A stretch of 64,000 nt of DNA. It comes from Pararhizobium sp. IMCC21322. GTDB lineage: Bacteria > Pseudomonadota > Alphaproteobacteria > Rhizobiales > GCA-2746425. Location: NCBI RefSeq assembly GCF_030758295.1, contig NZ_CP132335.1, positions 3,820,412-3,884,411 of the forward strand, written 5' to 3'. Below, piece by piece: positions 46,309 to 56,728 of the stretch (position 1 is the first letter of the stretch; every line of letters begins with the position of its first letter). The notes under the pieces were generated by a model, which did no database searches, was not told the origin of the DNA, and worked only from the letters and a program-made list of their open reading frames with translations. The position numbers and the translations under genes are program-made.

Positions 46309-46671
46309 TTAGCCTTCATCCCACTCGCAATTGTCGAACGAGCTGTAATCCAGCAGACGCTCTGTAGTCCCGGCGCGGGCAAGCCGCGAGCAACCTTCCA
46401 CTGCTTCCTCGCTTTCGAACACCCTGACTTTGCCGGTATCATTTGCAACCGGTGACGACGCGCACAACTGGTCCTTGTCATTCAATAAGCCCCTTACCTC
46501 AGCGCCGGCATCGGCTTCTGCTGTGACAAAAAAATTCTGACCGCTCTGATTTTCAATGCATATCTGCGAAGCGAAAATATCGCTTTCCTCTGGAGGCAAC
46601 AGATATGGATAAACAGCGTAAATGAGCAGCCCGATAATGACCGCCGTGAGCGCGAGAGCAATCCAGCGCAT
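46309..46671 (-). CDS. Hypothetical membrane-anchored protein
   Basis: A 120-residue protein with one N-terminal membrane helix (RWIALALTAVIIGLLIYAVYPYLL) and a periplasmic remainder containing four cysteines (QICIEN, QLCASS, EGCSRL, DNCEWDEG), which could form two disulfides. ATG 46671 is preferred to a TTG two codons upstream. No family recognised. It stands between purB and the cytochrome gene. Confidence 0.7.
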   Translation of the reverse strand: MRWIALALTAVIIGLLIYAVYPYLLPPEESDIFASQICIENQSGQNFFVTAEADAGAEVRGLLNDKDQLCASSPVANDTGKVRVFESEEAVEGCSRLARAGTTERLLDYSSFDNCEWDEG

Positions 46672-46843
46672 GAGCAATACCTTTCATCCCTGCTGTGACG
46701 AAGTCAGCATGTGTCGAAAGCTCAATGACTTCAATGCAGTTGAGGCCGTAACACACGAAAGTGATTATGAGTGAATTTGCCGTGTCTCAATGAGCAGTAA
46801 CGTGGTGCATGGCGTATTCCCGCCTCAGCTAGGGAGAGATGTA

Positions 46844-47404
46844 ATGAGCCTGAAAAAAATCGGCCTCACCACAACGGCCGTCGCACTTGCATTAGGTATC
46901 GGATTTACAGCAACACTGTCTGTCGGACAGATGCCACCATTTGGCAATGAGGAAGACACAAGCTACGCAACGGCACTTTGGCAAGAAATGCTGGATGCAA
47001 ATATGGCAGGAGAAGGTGCTATCCGAGCATTTCCGTATGAGGGCGTCGAGCCACATGGATTTGTTCTGGAAACTTTCTACACCAAAGCCACTATTGACGG
47101 CCACACCGGCGACCTTGTGATCAAGCGCAATTACGGTCCCGAAGGCGTATCCGTGGAAGAAGTGCAAGACGATGCCACCAAACATCTGGCTGCCATCACA
47201 GTTATGTTTAAGCGTGAAAACGGCTATGATTCAGATAACAAAGACTGGTTCTGGGCCAAATATCTGCCAGATGGATCGCTCGATAAAAACCCGGCAGGCA
47301 TGGAGTTGGCCGGACGTGTAGCAAAAGGCAACGAAGAAGCCGGGTGCATTTCCTGTCACGTGGCAGAAGACGATTATCTGTTTACGACCAACCACATCAA
47401 GTAA
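46844..47404 (+). CDS. Cytochrome P460 family protein
   Basis: A 186-residue exported protein. The signal peptide runs to about residue 25 (TTTAVALALGIGFTATLSVGQ). The P460-domain signature NKDWFWAKYLPDG is followed by a single haem c site CISCH near the C-terminus. Known P460 proteins oxidise hydroxylamine or act on nitric oxide; for this divergent form the activity is unknown. The ATG at 46844 follows AGGGAGAG. The gene stands alone. Confidence 0.85.
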   Translation: MSLKKIGLTTTAVALALGIGFTATLSVGQMPPFGNEEDTSYATALWQEMLDANMAGEGAIRAFPYEGVEPHGFVLETFYTKATIDGHTGDLVIKRNYGPEGVSVEEVQDDATKHLAAITVMFKRENGYDSDNKDWFWAKYLPDGSLDKNPAGMELAGRVAKGNEEAGCISCHVAEDDYLFTTNHIK

Positions 47405-47412
47405 AAACCTTT

Positions 47413-47448
47413 GACAATATGACCCCGTTCAATTGGGGTCATATTGTC
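47413..47448. terminator. 14-bp perfect hairpin between convergent genes
   Basis: The arms 47413-47426 and 47435-47448 pair perfectly around an 8-base loop. The hairpin sits between the P460 stop and the DUF2259 stop, so it can serve both convergent genes. No strong T-run flanks it. Confidence 0.7.
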
Positions 47449-47454
47449 AGCGCC

Positions 47455-48186
47455 TTACCAGACTGTCTCGGTGGTGAATGCCAGATAATTACCATCAGGG
47501 CCTTCAAAGCCTGGTGTATTCATGACAAGCATGATGGCCAGGGCAATTCTTCCCCCCGGCAGTCTGTGTGCATAGACCTGATCAATCCGGTAATCCAGCG
47601 GACAGCCTCTGCTGGTTGGAATTCGGGTATCTTCATGCAGAATTTTAACACTACCGGGAACAGCCAACAAAAGACGAAAGCCGTAAGTCGTCCCGAAAAC
47701 GGCACAATTATCACCCGCAGACAGCTCAAAGGTATCGAGTTGAACTTCAAAGGGCGTGCCAGATGCCATTGTAGATTTGACCGGTATGAAGCGCACATTC
47801 TTGGGATCTGCCGACACTTCGCTGGAAGGATTATGGGCAACCAGCACACCATTGCTGGATTTTACCCCATATTGCGACAGCAAAGCCGATGCCTTTTGCT
47901 GGGCAGAAGCGCGCGCCTGATTGGGCGAGGATGAATCTTCTTGCAGCACAACATCAATCGGGGTTCCAGAGACCCAGGAATCTGTTTTCACATCGACAAT
48001 GGTGATGCTGGCATAAGCAAAGCCCGAGCCATCCTGAATGCCGTACTGCTCGAAGGCGAAGTAAGCACCATCATCGGAAAAACCGGTCGATCCCAGTTCT
48101 GCCAGATCAGCAGCAGACGCTTCTGAAACCATCAATCCGGCAAAAACGGCGATGAGATGTTTGAAAAGTCGCGTGGAAGACATCAT
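47455..48186 (-). CDS. DUF2259 exported protein
   Basis: A protein of about 243 residues with a signal peptide (FKHLIAVFAGLMVSEASAADL) and the DUF2259 pattern GFSDDGAYFAFEQYGIQDGSGFAYASITIVDVKTDSWVSGTP. These proteins are widespread in rhizobia and have no known function. AAGGA precedes ATG 48186 (ATG 48183 is equally possible). The frame is open further upstream but runs through rpe and is not used. It follows rpe by 4 bp, so it is in its operon. Confidence 0.85.
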   Translation of the reverse strand: MMSSTRLFKHLIAVFAGLMVSEASAADLAELGSTGFSDDGAYFAFEQYGIQDGSGFAYASITIVDVKTDSWVSGTPIDVVLQEDSSSPNQARASAQQKASALLSQYGVKSSNGVLVAHNPSSEVSADPKNVRFIPVKSTMASGTPFEVQLDTFELSAGDNCAVFGTTYGFRLLLAVPGSVKILHEDTRIPTSRGCPLDYRIDQVYAHRLPGGRIALAIMLVMNTPGFEGPDGNYLAFTTETVW

Positions 48187-48190
48187 GAAT

Positions 48191-48871
48191 TCAATCCTTT
48201 CCTGCAGCCTGTGCAGCAGCGCGAATGGCGCTGATATTGGCACGGTAGCCTTCGACCCCCGCCCCCTTATACACCGCTGAGCCTGCAACAAAAACATTGG
48301 CGCCCGCTTCTGCGACAAGCGGTACGGTTTCGGGCGTGATACCGCCATCGACCTGAATATCGATGTCGCGATCCCCCACCATGGACCGGATGCGGCGCAC
48401 CTTGTCAGCTGTTGCCGGAATAAAAGCCTGACCACCAAAGCCCGGATTAACAGTCATGACCAGAATGAGGTCAAGCCGATCCAAAACATACTCCAGAACC
48501 GATTCCGGCGTGCCTGGATTGAGCGACACACCGGCCTTTTTGCCCAATGCTTTTATAGCCTGTAGCGACCGGTCGAGATGTGGACCAGCCTCGGCGTGCA
48601 CTGTAATAATATCGGCACCGGCTGCTGCAAACTGCTCCAGATAAGGATCGCAGGGCGCGATCATGAGATGCACATCCACCACTTTTTTGGTTACAGGCCT
48701 CACGGCTTCCACCGCGATTGCTCCAAATGAAATATTTGGCACGAAATGACCATCCATCACATCTACATGAACCCAGTCACAGCCTGCTTCATCAATGGCG
48801 CGCACCTCTTCGCCAAGGCGGGAGAAATCCGCAGCCAATATGGAAGGGGCAATCAGCATGGGACGGCTCAT
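48191..48871 (-). CDS. rpe: Ribulose-phosphate 3-epimerase
   Basis: Interconverts ribulose-5-phosphate and xylulose-5-phosphate. The 226-residue TIM barrel shows [17 protein letters not shown], the metal/acid-base segment [32 protein letters not shown] and [12 protein letters not shown]. Start [12 protein letters not shown] is typical. It precedes the DUF2259 gene. Confidence 0.96.
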   Translation of the reverse strand: MSRPMLIAPSILAADFSRLGEEVRAIDEAGCDWVHVDVMDGHFVPNISFGAIAVEAVRPVTKKVVDVHLMIAPCDPYLEQFAAAGADIITVHAEAGPHLDRSLQAIKALGKKAGVSLNPGTPESVLEYVLDRLDLILVMTVNPGFGGQAFIPATADKVRRIRSMVGDRDIDIQVDGGITPETVPLVAEAGANVFVAGSAVYKGAGVEGYRANISAIRAAAQAAGKD

Positions 48872-48956
48872 GAGAAAATCCTGGGTTGTAGGACAAAATA
48901 CTGGATAATTGGCGAGTTAGCACAGGGGACAAAAACAGACAATGTGCCGGGCCCTG

Positions 48957-49937
48957 TCATAGATCGAACTTTGCTTCCCAACTCGGCAGCGTATCGTCGG
49001 GCCGGCTGGTTGTGTTGTAGACCGCTATGGCGATTGCCCGGGCCATTGTGCTGGCAGCGGCTGCATTCAAAAGGATCAGGTCCGTGACTGGCCGTTCCTC
49101 TGTTGACAATCCGAACACCACATCGCCATCCATCGGCGTATGGCAGGGCCAGATAGCACGGGCATATCCGTCATGAGCGCTCATTGCCAGCCGCTTTGTC
49201 TGGCCCCGGTTCAGTTTGGCGTTTGTTGCAATGACGCCAATCGTGGTGTTTTCAACCGCAGTCAAGGCTCTGTTCTGTGGCTTCTTGACCCTGACTTTGG
49301 CCAGGCTTGGCGTGACATCAGCTGTGCCGAGACCGCCAAATTCACGATCCAGTTCAAAGGGCGCTGCCCAAAAATGCGGGCCCGTTCCCATTGTTACCTG
49401 CCCGACCGCATTGACCGCGACATAAGCGCAAACAAGCACGTCATCCGGCAGGCGCATTTCGGCATAGCCAAACCCGCCACGCAGATTGGCCGTGGTGGCA
49501 CCCAGTCCGGCCCCAACCCCGCCCAACAAGAATGACTCATCAACATCGCGAATCGCTTTGCGGCCAAGGGCCGAATAGGGGGACTGGGCCTGCCAGTCTT
49601 TTCGCCCGCCATTGCCAAGATCATACAGAATAGCTGATGGAACGATTGGCACCGTCTGATCGCCCACTGGAAAGCCCCGCCCCTGTTGGCGCAGCATATC
49701 TGTCACACCACCTGCGGCATCCAGACCAAATGCTGAACCGCCAGACAGCACGATTGCATCAATATGGGTGACGGTGTTTTCCGCTGCCAGCAGATCAGTC
49801 TCGCGCGTGCCGGGTGCAGCGCCCATCACATGCACCGCAGCCAGCGTTGGACGCGCGCACAAAAGCACGGTGACCCCCGTGCGAATGTTGGCGTCATCTG
49901 CATGTCCGACAAGAATTCTATCAAGTGCTGATTTCAT
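48957..49937 (-). CDS. P1 family (DmpA-like) aminopeptidase
   Basis: A 326-residue S58/P1-family self-cleaving peptidase. Visible are GHADDANIRTGVTVLLC, VLSGGSAFGLDAAGGV, and the IGVIATNAKLNRGQTKRLA region near the autoproteolysis site, followed by the C-terminal NAAAASTMARAIAIAVYN. Such enzymes act as aminopeptidases or amidases on short or beta-peptides. ATG 49937 is chosen; ATG 49949 would add four residues. Neither has a strong ribosome-binding site. Confidence 0.87.
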   Translation of the reverse strand: MKSALDRILVGHADDANIRTGVTVLLCARPTLAAVHVMGAAPGTRETDLLAAENTVTHIDAIVLSGGSAFGLDAAGGVTDMLRQQGRGFPVGDQTVPIVPSAILYDLGNGGRKDWQAQSPYSALGRKAIRDVDESFLLGGVGAGLGATTANLRGGFGYAEMRLPDDVLVCAYVAVNAVGQVTMGTGPHFWAAPFELDREFGGLGTADVTPSLAKVRVKKPQNRALTAVENTTIGVIATNAKLNRGQTKRLAMSAHDGYARAIWPCHTPMDGDVVFGLSTEERPVTDLILLNAAAASTMARAIAIAVYNTTSRPDDTLPSWEAKFDL

Positions 49938-50004
49938 AACAGCAAGCATTCACAAAAATGGCCTGGATTTGCAACCGGGCCATGCAGCAAAAGTTGACCT
50001 AAAC

Positions 50005-51117
50005 TTAGTTTATCTGCTTATAAGTCCCATCAGACCATTCGTACAAAACATAGCCTGGCAGGGAAACATCGCCTTTGCCGTCAAATGCAAGACGGCCCAG
50101 GACAGTTGCAAATTCGCCAGTATTCAAAGCCTCACGCGTTGCATCATAGTCAGTCGAACCGGCTAATTGAGCGGCTTGAGCCCAGGCCTGAATGGCAGCA
50201 TATGTATAGAGCACGTAACCTTCTGATGTTTTTCCAGCGTCGTTGAGGTCTTTGACCACATTTGCAGCTTCAACATTGTCTTCCGGATTGGGAAGGAACG
50301 TCATAAGAGCCCCTTCCCCGGCTTCACCGGAAATGCCCCAGAAATCATCTGTCATCAGTGCATCGCCGGATATCAGGACAGTGTCCAATCCCTGTTCACG
50401 CATCTGCCGGACGATAAGGCCAGCTTCGGTGTGGTAGCCGCCGACATAAAGCACATCAACGGCTTCTTGCTGCAGCTTGGTGACAAGTGCGGAATAGTCC
50501 CTTTCACCTACATTGTAGGCTTCATAGAGTGCTGGTGTGCCACCGGAAGCTTCAAAAGCCGCTTTGGTTGCATCAGCCAATCCTTTGCCATAGACGGTTT
50601 TATCATGGACAAAGGCGACGTTCTTGTCAGCAAAATTTGCACTTAGATAGGCGCCGGCAGCGGCCCCCTGCTGATCGTCACGACCGCTAACGCGATAGGT
50701 GCCACCATCAGCGCTTCCTGGACGCTCATCCGTCAGTTTCGGATTGATGGAAGCTGGTGATATCTGGATGATCTTTTCTTCAAAATAGACCGCCGATGCC
50801 GGGATTGATGAGCTTGAGCAAAAATGACCTGCAACAAACACAACCCCCAAAGCGGACATCGTGTCGGCCACGGCAACTGCCTGTTTCGGGTCGCAGGCGT
50901 CATCACCAATTTCCAGAACGATTGGTTCGCCAAGCACACCACCCGACGCATTGATATCGGCAATCGCCTGTTCTGCGCCGATGCGCATTTGCTCACCAAA
51001 GGGCGTATACTGACCCGTCATTGGACCAACTATTGCAATTGAAATCTCTGCATTGGCTGGTGAGACAATTGTCAAGCTGGCCGCCAGAGTAATTGCTGCA
51101 AAAATTGTGTTCTTCAT
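50005..51117 (-). CDS. Branched-chain amino-acid-type ABC substrate-binding protein (LivK family)
   Basis: A 370-residue periplasmic receptor with signal peptide MKNTIFAAITLAASL...ANAE and the family start ISIAIVGPMTGQYTPFGEQM. Further motifs are EIGDDACDPKQAVAVAD, GRDDQQGAAAGAYLS and YVGGYHTEAGLIVRQMREQG. The upstream open frame to 51387 is untranslated leader; AGGGG lies before ATG 51117. No permease or ATPase gene accompanies it here, so its transporter must lie elsewhere. Confidence 0.92.
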   Translation of the reverse strand: MKNTIFAAITLAASLTIVSPANAEISIAIVGPMTGQYTPFGEQMRIGAEQAIADINASGGVLGEPIVLEIGDDACDPKQAVAVADTMSALGVVFVAGHFCSSSSIPASAVYFEEKIIQISPASINPKLTDERPGSADGGTYRVSGRDDQQGAAAGAYLSANFADKNVAFVHDKTVYGKGLADATKAAFEASGGTPALYEAYNVGERDYSALVTKLQQEAVDVLYVGGYHTEAGLIVRQMREQGLDTVLISGDALMTDDFWGISGEAGEGALMTFLPNPEDNVEAANVVKDLNDAGKTSEGYVLYTYAAIQAWAQAAQLAGSTDYDATREALNTGEFATVLGRLAFDGKGDVSLPGYVLYEWSDGTYKQIN

Positions 51118-51420
51118 TCCGATACACCCCTTGGAACAAACAGGAAATTTTGCTTGTAATATGAACCGCTTACGCACTCGCTCCGAATATTCAATCGCAA
51201 TTCTTGGACAATTGGTAGGGCTGGTTTGGAAAAACTTGGCGCGCACCAAACCACCACTGATCACAAGGAGCAGGTATCGACAAATGGCCTGTTTCTGCGT
51301 TGTAGCAGCGACAGAAGCGAGCGCTTCGTCACCAGACAAGTGACGACACACATAGCTTCCACTGAGCCAACGTCGTAAAGTCGCCACAATATGATCCAGA
51401 TTGGCGACAGCGCGGCGGTG
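51118..51420. other. Intergenic region between alaS and the LivK-type gene
   Basis: About 300 bp that must hold the alaS 3' end and the promoter of the binding-protein gene. An 8-bp inverted repeat TGGTTTGG/CCAAACCA lies at 51222-51253, and a perfect GAAGCG-AG-CGCTTC palindrome at 51314-51327. No gene or clear promoter is seen. Confidence 0.5.
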
Positions 51421-54072
51421 TCAGCTCAATGCAGCTTCAACTGCAGTGAGTGCCTTATCCGCATCTGCGCCATTGGGACCACCTGCCTGCGCAAGATCGG
51501 GCTTCCCGCCACCGCCCTTACCACCAAGTTCAGCTGCAACAGTCTTGACCAGATCAACCGCACTGAAACGTTCGGTCATGTCGGCAGACACACCGACCGA
51601 TGCGGCCGCCTTGCCATCTTCTGCGACCGCAATCAGAACGACAACAGAGCTGCCGAGTTTCTGGCGGGCCTGATCAACCAGTCCGCGCAGGTCTTTTGGC
51701 GAGACGCCCTCAACCACCCGGCCAAGATACTTGAAGCCGTCCTTCTCTATGGCAGCATCAGACAGACCGGTCAGAGCCAGCTTGGCACGCGCATCGCCGA
51801 GCTCCTTCTCCAGCCTTTTGCGGTCAGCCAGTAAGGATTCAACGCGTGTGACAGCGTCTGCCGGTGTTGACTTCAACACGTCAGCCACATCCCGCAAGCG
51901 TTGTTCCTGCTGCTTCAGATGGTTTCTGGCAGCCACCCCGGTGAAAGCCTCAATACGCCGTATACCCGAAGCAACAGCGCCTTCAGAGGTAACAGCAACC
52001 AAGCCAATTTCACCGGTATTGCCGACATGGGTTCCACCGCACAATTCCGCTGAGTAGGTTTCGTGCTCCGCATCCGGCTCGCCATTGAGCCCCATCGAAA
52101 CAACGCGGACCTCATCGCCATATTTCTCGCCAAACAGAGCCATGGCACCCGCCTCAATAGCATCATCCACAGCCATCAAACGGGTGGTCACGGGCGCACT
52201 CTGCAGAATAATATCATTGGCGATGGCTTCCACCTTGGCCATCTCCTCATCGGAGACACCTTTTTGATGGGAGAAATCAAACCGCAGACTATCCGGCGCA
52301 ACGCGGGAGCCTTTTTGAGCCACATGAGGCCCAAGCACGCGGCGCAGAGCCTCATGGATCAGATGAGTTGCTGAATGGTTTTTGCGGATATCGGACCGCC
52401 GCGCATTATCGACCTGCAATGCGGCACTATCGCCAACAGAGATGGAGCCGCCCTTGCCAATTTTCCCCTTGTGAACAAACAGGCCACCAGCCTTCTTCTG
52501 CACGTCGCTGACAGAAATTCCGATTTTGCCTTCAACCAGAATAGTGCCTGTGTCGCCCACCTGCCCGCCGGATTCGGCATAAAATGGTGTCTGGTTGAAC
52601 ACCAGTTGCACTGTGTCGCCCGTGTCGGCCGTGTCAACTGACGCGCCATCCTTGATGATGGCCATCAACTGGCCCTCCGCCCGTTCCTGCTCATAGCCCA
52701 GAAATTCTGTGGGAGCCAACGTCTCGGACAGTTCCAACCACACGGTTTCGGTGGCTGCATCGCCGGAGCCCGCCCAATTGGCACGTGCCAGAGTTTTCTG
52801 CTCGGTCATGGCAACGTTGAAAGCGTCGGTATCAACGCCGATCTCACGGGCCCGCAAAGCGTCCTGTGTCAGATCAAGCGGGAAGCCATATGTGTCGTAA
52901 AGTGTGAACGCCGTGCGGCCATCAAATGTATCACCAGCCTTAAGGTCCAGGCTCGCCTCATCCAGCAATGTCAGACCGCGAGACAGGGTTTTGCGGAACC
53001 GGACTTCTTCCATCCGCAAAGTTTCCGTAATCATGGCTTCTGCACGCTGCAATTCCGGGAAAGCCTGTCCCATTTCACGAACCAGAGTGGGCACCAATCT
53101 GTGAATCAACGGATCTTCTGCACCCAGCAGACTGGCATGACGCATGGCACGGCGCATGATGCGGCGCAGAACATAGCCACGCCCTTCATTGGACGGCATT
53201 ACGCCATCAGCCAACAAAAAGCTGGTTGCGCGCAGATGATCAGCAATAATCCTGTGACTGGACTGATGATCCGCGTCGGCTGCAACACCTGTTGCCTCTA
53301 CGCTGGCAGCAATCAGAGCTTTGAAAAGATCAATGTCGTAATTGTTGTGGACGCCCTGCAGCACGGCTGCAATTCGCTCCAGTCCCATGCCTGTATCAAT
53401 GGAAGGTTTTGGCAAATTAACGCGCTCATCCGGCGTTGTTTGCTCATACTGCATGAAGACCAGGTTCCAGATTTCAATAAACCGGTCACCATCTTCTTCG
53501 GGACTGCCCGGAGGTCCACCCCAGATATTCTCTCCATGATCATAAAAGATTTCAGAACAGGGGCCACACGGACCGGTATCGCCCATTGCCCAGAAATTGT
53601 CATGAGTCGCGATGCGGATGATCTTCTCATCCGGTAATCCGGCGATCTTCTTCCAAAGATCAAAGGCCTCATCATCCTCATGAAAGACTGTGACAAGCAA
53701 TTTGTCTTTGGGCAGGCCGTACTCGCCGGTGATCAGCGTCCAGGCATGGTGGATCGCCTGCTCTTTGAAATAATCACCAAATGAAAAATTACCCAGCATT
53801 TCAAAGAATGTGTGGTGGCGCGCCGTATAGCCCACATTGTCCAGATCATTATGCTTGCCGCCTGCACGCACGCATTTCTGTGACGTCGCTGCGCGCGGCA
53901 CTTCCGGCTTCACTGCGCCCGTGAAATAATCCTTAAACTGCACCATGCCCGCATTGGTGAACATCAAAGTCGGGTCATTCAGCGGCACAAGCGGACTGGA
54001 CGGCAGAACCTTATGGCCGTTTTTCTCAAAAAAATTGAGGAATGCCGAGCGGATTTCGTTGACGCCAGCCAT
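51421..54072 (-). CDS. alaS: Alanyl-tRNA synthetase
   Basis: Charges tRNA-Ala. The 883-residue protein has the class II catalytic domain ([34 protein letters not shown]), the editing domain with [13 protein letters not shown] and the metal-binding [15 protein letters not shown], and a C-terminal domain. The ATG at 54072 ([15 protein letters not shown]) matches family starts; the ATG at 54105 would add 11 residues. Confidence 0.96.
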   Translation of the reverse strand: MAGVNEIRSAFLNFFEKNGHKVLPSSPLVPLNDPTLMFTNAGMVQFKDYFTGAVKPEVPRAATSQKCVRAGGKHNDLDNVGYTARHHTFFEMLGNFSFGDYFKEQAIHHAWTLITGEYGLPKDKLLVTVFHEDDEAFDLWKKIAGLPDEKIIRIATHDNFWAMGDTGPCGPCSEIFYDHGENIWGGPPGSPEEDGDRFIEIWNLVFMQYEQTTPDERVNLPKPSIDTGMGLERIAAVLQGVHNNYDIDLFKALIAASVEATGVAADADHQSSHRIIADHLRATSFLLADGVMPSNEGRGYVLRRIMRRAMRHASLLGAEDPLIHRLVPTLVREMGQAFPELQRAEAMITETLRMEEVRFRKTLSRGLTLLDEASLDLKAGDTFDGRTAFTLYDTYGFPLDLTQDALRAREIGVDTDAFNVAMTEQKTLARANWAGSGDAATETVWLELSETLAPTEFLGYEQERAEGQLMAIIKDGASVDTADTGDTVQLVFNQTPFYAESGGQVGDTGTILVEGKIGISVSDVQKKAGGLFVHKGKIGKGGSISVGDSAALQVDNARRSDIRKNHSATHLIHEALRRVLGPHVAQKGSRVAPDSLRFDFSHQKGVSDEEMAKVEAIANDIILQSAPVTTRLMAVDDAIEAGAMALFGEKYGDEVRVVSMGLNGEPDAEHETYSAELCGGTHVGNTGEIGLVAVTSEGAVASGIRRIEAFTGVAARNHLKQQEQRLRDVADVLKSTPADAVTRVESLLADRKRLEKELGDARAKLALTGLSDAAIEKDGFKYLGRVVEGVSPKDLRGLVDQARQKLGSSVVVLIAVAEDGKAAASVGVSADMTERFSAVDLVKTVAAELGGKGGGGKPDLAQAGGPNGADADKALTAVEAALS

Positions 54073-54250
54073 AGGACTACTCTCATTTGCTGCGAAGAGG
54101 CGCACAAACCCGTCGGAATTGCCTTTCGGCCCCCAACCGGATCATGCGCATCCTTCTGAAGATCAAGGATTGTTTAGATCGACGGGTGTTTTAGCGATCC
54201 GGTGAATATGTGTCCATAGGGGTATGAAAACCAGATGTTTTGCTTCAAAC

Positions 54251-54278
54251 AAAAAAGCCGCCTGAAACAGGCGGCTTT
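54251..54278 (-). terminator. Intrinsic terminator after recA
   Basis: AAAGCCGCCTG pairs perfectly with CAGGCGGCTTT around AAA. On the minus strand the stem is followed by a T-run, 24 bp after the recA stop. Confidence 0.9.
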
Positions 54279-54302
54279 AAAAGTCTGAACGTTTGAAAAA
54301 GC

Positions 54303-55391
54303 CTATGCGCTCAACGCACCATCATCTTTCTCGTCATCAGACCTTGGATCGTCTTCCAGAAGTTTCTCGGCAATCAGGCCTGCATTCTGGCGGATCGCTG
54401 TTTCAATTTCCTGAGCAAGGTCCGGGTTTTCTTTAAGAAACTGCTTTGAGTTTTCACGGCCCTGCCCCAGACGCTGACTGTCATAAGAGAACCAGGCACC
54501 GGATTTATCGACAATCCCCGCCTTCACACCCAGATCAAGCAACTCACCAGTCTTGGAAACACCTGACCCATACATGATATCGAACTCGATCTGCTTGAAT
54601 GGTGGTGCAAGCTTGTTCTTGACCACTTTGATACGGGTCTGATTGCCCACAACCTCATCACCATTCTTGATCGCGCCGATACGGCGAATATCGAGGCGTA
54701 CAGACGCGTAGAATTTAAGGGCATTACCACCCGTCGTGGTTTCCGGACTGCCAAACATCACACCGATCTTCATACGGATCTGGTTGATGAAAATAACCAT
54801 GGTGTTTGATTTTGAAATTGAGGCTGTCAGTTTCCGCAAGGCCTGGCTCATCAAACGGGCCTGCAGGCCTGGCAATGAATCACCCATTTCGCCTTCAAGC
54901 TCCGCGCGCGGCGTAAGGGCTGCAACAGAATCGATCACCAGCACATCGACCGCGCCGGAGCGCACCAGCGTATCGGCGATTTCGAGCGCCTGCTCACCGG
55001 CATCAGGCTGTGAAATCAGAAGATCATCCAGATTAATGCCCAGTTTGCGTGCATAGATCGGATCAAGCGCATGCTCAGCATCGATAAAAGCGCACACGCC
55101 ACCAATTTTTTGCGCCTCTGCAATCGTGTGCAGCGCCATGGTTGTTTTGCCCGATGATTCAGGACCGTAAATTTCAACAATACGCCCGCGTGGCAGGCCA
55201 CCAACACCCAGTGCAATGTCAAGACCAAGGCAACCTGTGGAGATTGTCTCAATCTCGACCACATTGTCCTGACCCAACCGCATGATTGAACCTTTACCGA
55301 AAGCGCGCTCTATCTGCCCGAGCGCTGCATCCAATGCTTTTGTCTTATTATCCATTCCGTCTCCATCGACGACTCTGAGCGAATTGATCAT
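54303..55391 (-). CDS. recA: Recombinase A
   Basis: Strand-exchange ATPase and LexA co-protease. The 362-residue protein has Walker [13 protein letters not shown], Walker [22 protein letters not shown]2 [18 protein letters not shown] and an acidic C-terminus ([15 protein letters not shown]). I keep the ATG at 55391 ([12 protein letters not shown]), because AGAGGG lies directly upstream and rhizobial RecA has a similar N-terminal extension. It is alone in its unit, with a LexA-type promoter and a terminator. Confidence 0.97.
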   Translation of the reverse strand: MINSLRVVDGDGMDNKTKALDAALGQIERAFGKGSIMRLGQDNVVEIETISTGCLGLDIALGVGGLPRGRIVEIYGPESSGKTTMALHTIAEAQKIGGVCAFIDAEHALDPIYARKLGINLDDLLISQPDAGEQALEIADTLVRSGAVDVLVIDSVAALTPRAELEGEMGDSLPGLQARLMSQALRKLTASISKSNTMVIFINQIRMKIGVMFGSPETTTGGNALKFYASVRLDIRRIGAIKNGDEVVGNQTRIKVVKNKLAPPFKQIEFDIMYGSGVSKTGELLDLGVKAGIVDKSGAWFSYDSQRLGQGRENSKQFLKENPDLAQEIETAIRQNAGLIAEKLLEDDPRSDDEKDDGALSA

Positions 55392-55428
55392 TTGACCCTC
55401 TTTGTTTCATGCAGACGCTGTTGTTGCA

Positions 55429-55467
55429 ATTGCCAATAATGTACATGTTTTGTTCCATATTGGCAAT
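55429..55467 (-). promoter_or_regulatory. Predicted recA promoter with embedded near-LexA box and inverted repeat
   Basis: On the minus strand TTGCCA (55461-55466) and TACATT (55438-55443) are separated by 17 bases. A near-match LexA box, GAAC-AAAACAT-GTAC (one base off), spans 55441-55455 and overlaps the -10. The perfect inverted repeat ATTGCCAATA/TATTGGCAAT (55429-55438 and 55458-55467) brackets it. The expected start is about 40 bases before the recA ATG. Confidence 0.6.
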
Positions 55468-55508
55468 GGCGTTTTATATGATTGATTATTAAAAGCTATT
55501 TAATACAT

Positions 55509-55523
55509 GTTCTTTTTTTGTTC
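55509..55523. promoter_or_regulatory. Perfect alphaproteobacterial SOS (LexA) box upstream of recA
   Basis: GTTC-TTTTTTT-GTTC, an exact match to the GTTC-N7-GTTC direct-repeat operator of alphaproteobacterial LexA. It lies 118-132 bp upstream of the recA start and about 100 bp before the LacI-type gene's stop. Confidence 0.8.
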
Positions 55524-55622
55524 GGCCTGATTTTGGCAATCAAAGGTCTCGGGAATTGTCGTTCAACATAGCGCGCATGAAGAATCAGTTCCTATCATAT
55601 CCGGGCATTGCGACACTCTGTG

Positions 55623-56648
55623 TCAGCGCGTTGGAGCCGGTCCCGTTGAATCGCGCACAACCAGTTCCACCGGCCATACAGTTCGCTGCGGCGTCTCATG
55701 CGGCAAGCGCACATGTTGCAACAACATTTTGCTGATCTCGGTCCCTGCCTGACGGATAGAGGACCTGGTCGTTGTCAAAGCCGGATGCATCTGTTCCGCC
55801 TTCAAAAAGGGCAACACATCATCATGCGCGATCAGCGACACATCGGTTCCGATACTTTGCCCATTGCTGACAATTGCACGGGACGCACCCAGCGCCATCA
55901 AAGTACTGGAACACAGGATCGCCGTCGGCGGATCAGACAAATTCAAAAGGTCTTGCGTAAAGCTGAAACCGTTTTCCTCGCTCATATCACCATCGCACAG
56001 AAGCTCTGGATCAATCGCCACCTCGCGTTCAGCCAGTGCCTTACGATATCCAAGTTCCCTGTGGCGGGCGAACATCATGGCATTGGGGCTGTAGTTCAAA
56101 AGAGCAATGCGACGATGACCAAGATCAAGCAGATATCGGGTTGCCTTCAGAAAGGCGCCCTCATTGTCAATGTCCAGAAAGGCATAAGAACCAACTGCAT
56201 CTGATCGACCGTGCAGGATGAATGGGAATTTGAGGTCCAGAAGATCCTCCACCCTGTGGTCCTGAATGCGCGGTGATGAAAGAATAATGCCGTCCACACG
56301 CCCGTCGCGGACAATACGGCGATACGCCTCGCGCTCGGTCTCCCGTTTGGTGACAGACACCAGAAGATCAATGTCTTTCGTGCCAAGATGCTCGCCAACA
56401 CCGGCAAGAAACTCTACGAAATGGGGATCGAGCAGCAGATTCTGATCCGCCGTCAGCAGCATGCCGATTGTACCGGCACGGCCTGTGGCCAATCGCCTGG
56501 CGCTGGCATTCGCGCTGTAGCCAAGTTCAACGGCCGCGTTCTGCACCCGCAGTCGCGTTGCTTCCTTGACTTCCGGGTAGCCATTCAATGCCCGGCTGAC
56601 GGTGGTCTGGGACAAGCCAAGATGTTCGGCCAATTCACGTAGGTTCAT
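55623..56648 (-). CDS. LacI-family transcriptional regulator
   Basis: A 341-residue regulator. The N-terminal HTH is MNLRELAEHLGLSQTTVSRALNGYPEV, followed by the hinge (SANASARRLATGRAGTIGML) and a periplasmic-binding-type effector domain. ATG 56648 is preferred over the open frame to 56699. It is divergent from a sugar-binding-protein/psuK/psuG unit, with two palindromic operators between, so it most likely controls that unit and itself in response to a sugar or nucleoside ligand. Confidence 0.92.
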   Translation of the reverse strand: MNLRELAEHLGLSQTTVSRALNGYPEVKEATRLRVQNAAVELGYSANASARRLATGRAGTIGMLLTADQNLLLDPHFVEFLAGVGEHLGTKDIDLLVSVTKRETEREAYRRIVRDGRVDGIILSSPRIQDHRVEDLLDLKFPFILHGRSDAVGSYAFLDIDNEGAFLKATRYLLDLGHRRIALLNYSPNAMMFARHRELGYRKALAEREVAIDPELLCDGDMSEENGFSFTQDLLNLSDPPTAILCSSTLMALGASRAIVSNGQSIGTDVSLIAHDDVLPFLKAEQMHPALTTTRSSIRQAGTEISKMLLQHVRLPHETPQRTVWPVELVVRDSTGPAPTR

Positions 56649-56728
56649 GATCTCAAATATTCGGTTTCGCAAAGACGTGAGACAAGATACAATTGTCATG
56701 CCTCACAAGATCGCAGCTTTACAGATTA

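Noticed and set aside
51118-51387. 90-codon N-terminal extension of the LivK-type receptor
   Set aside because: It would bury the signal peptide in the middle of the protein. The start at 51117 gives a normal exported receptor.
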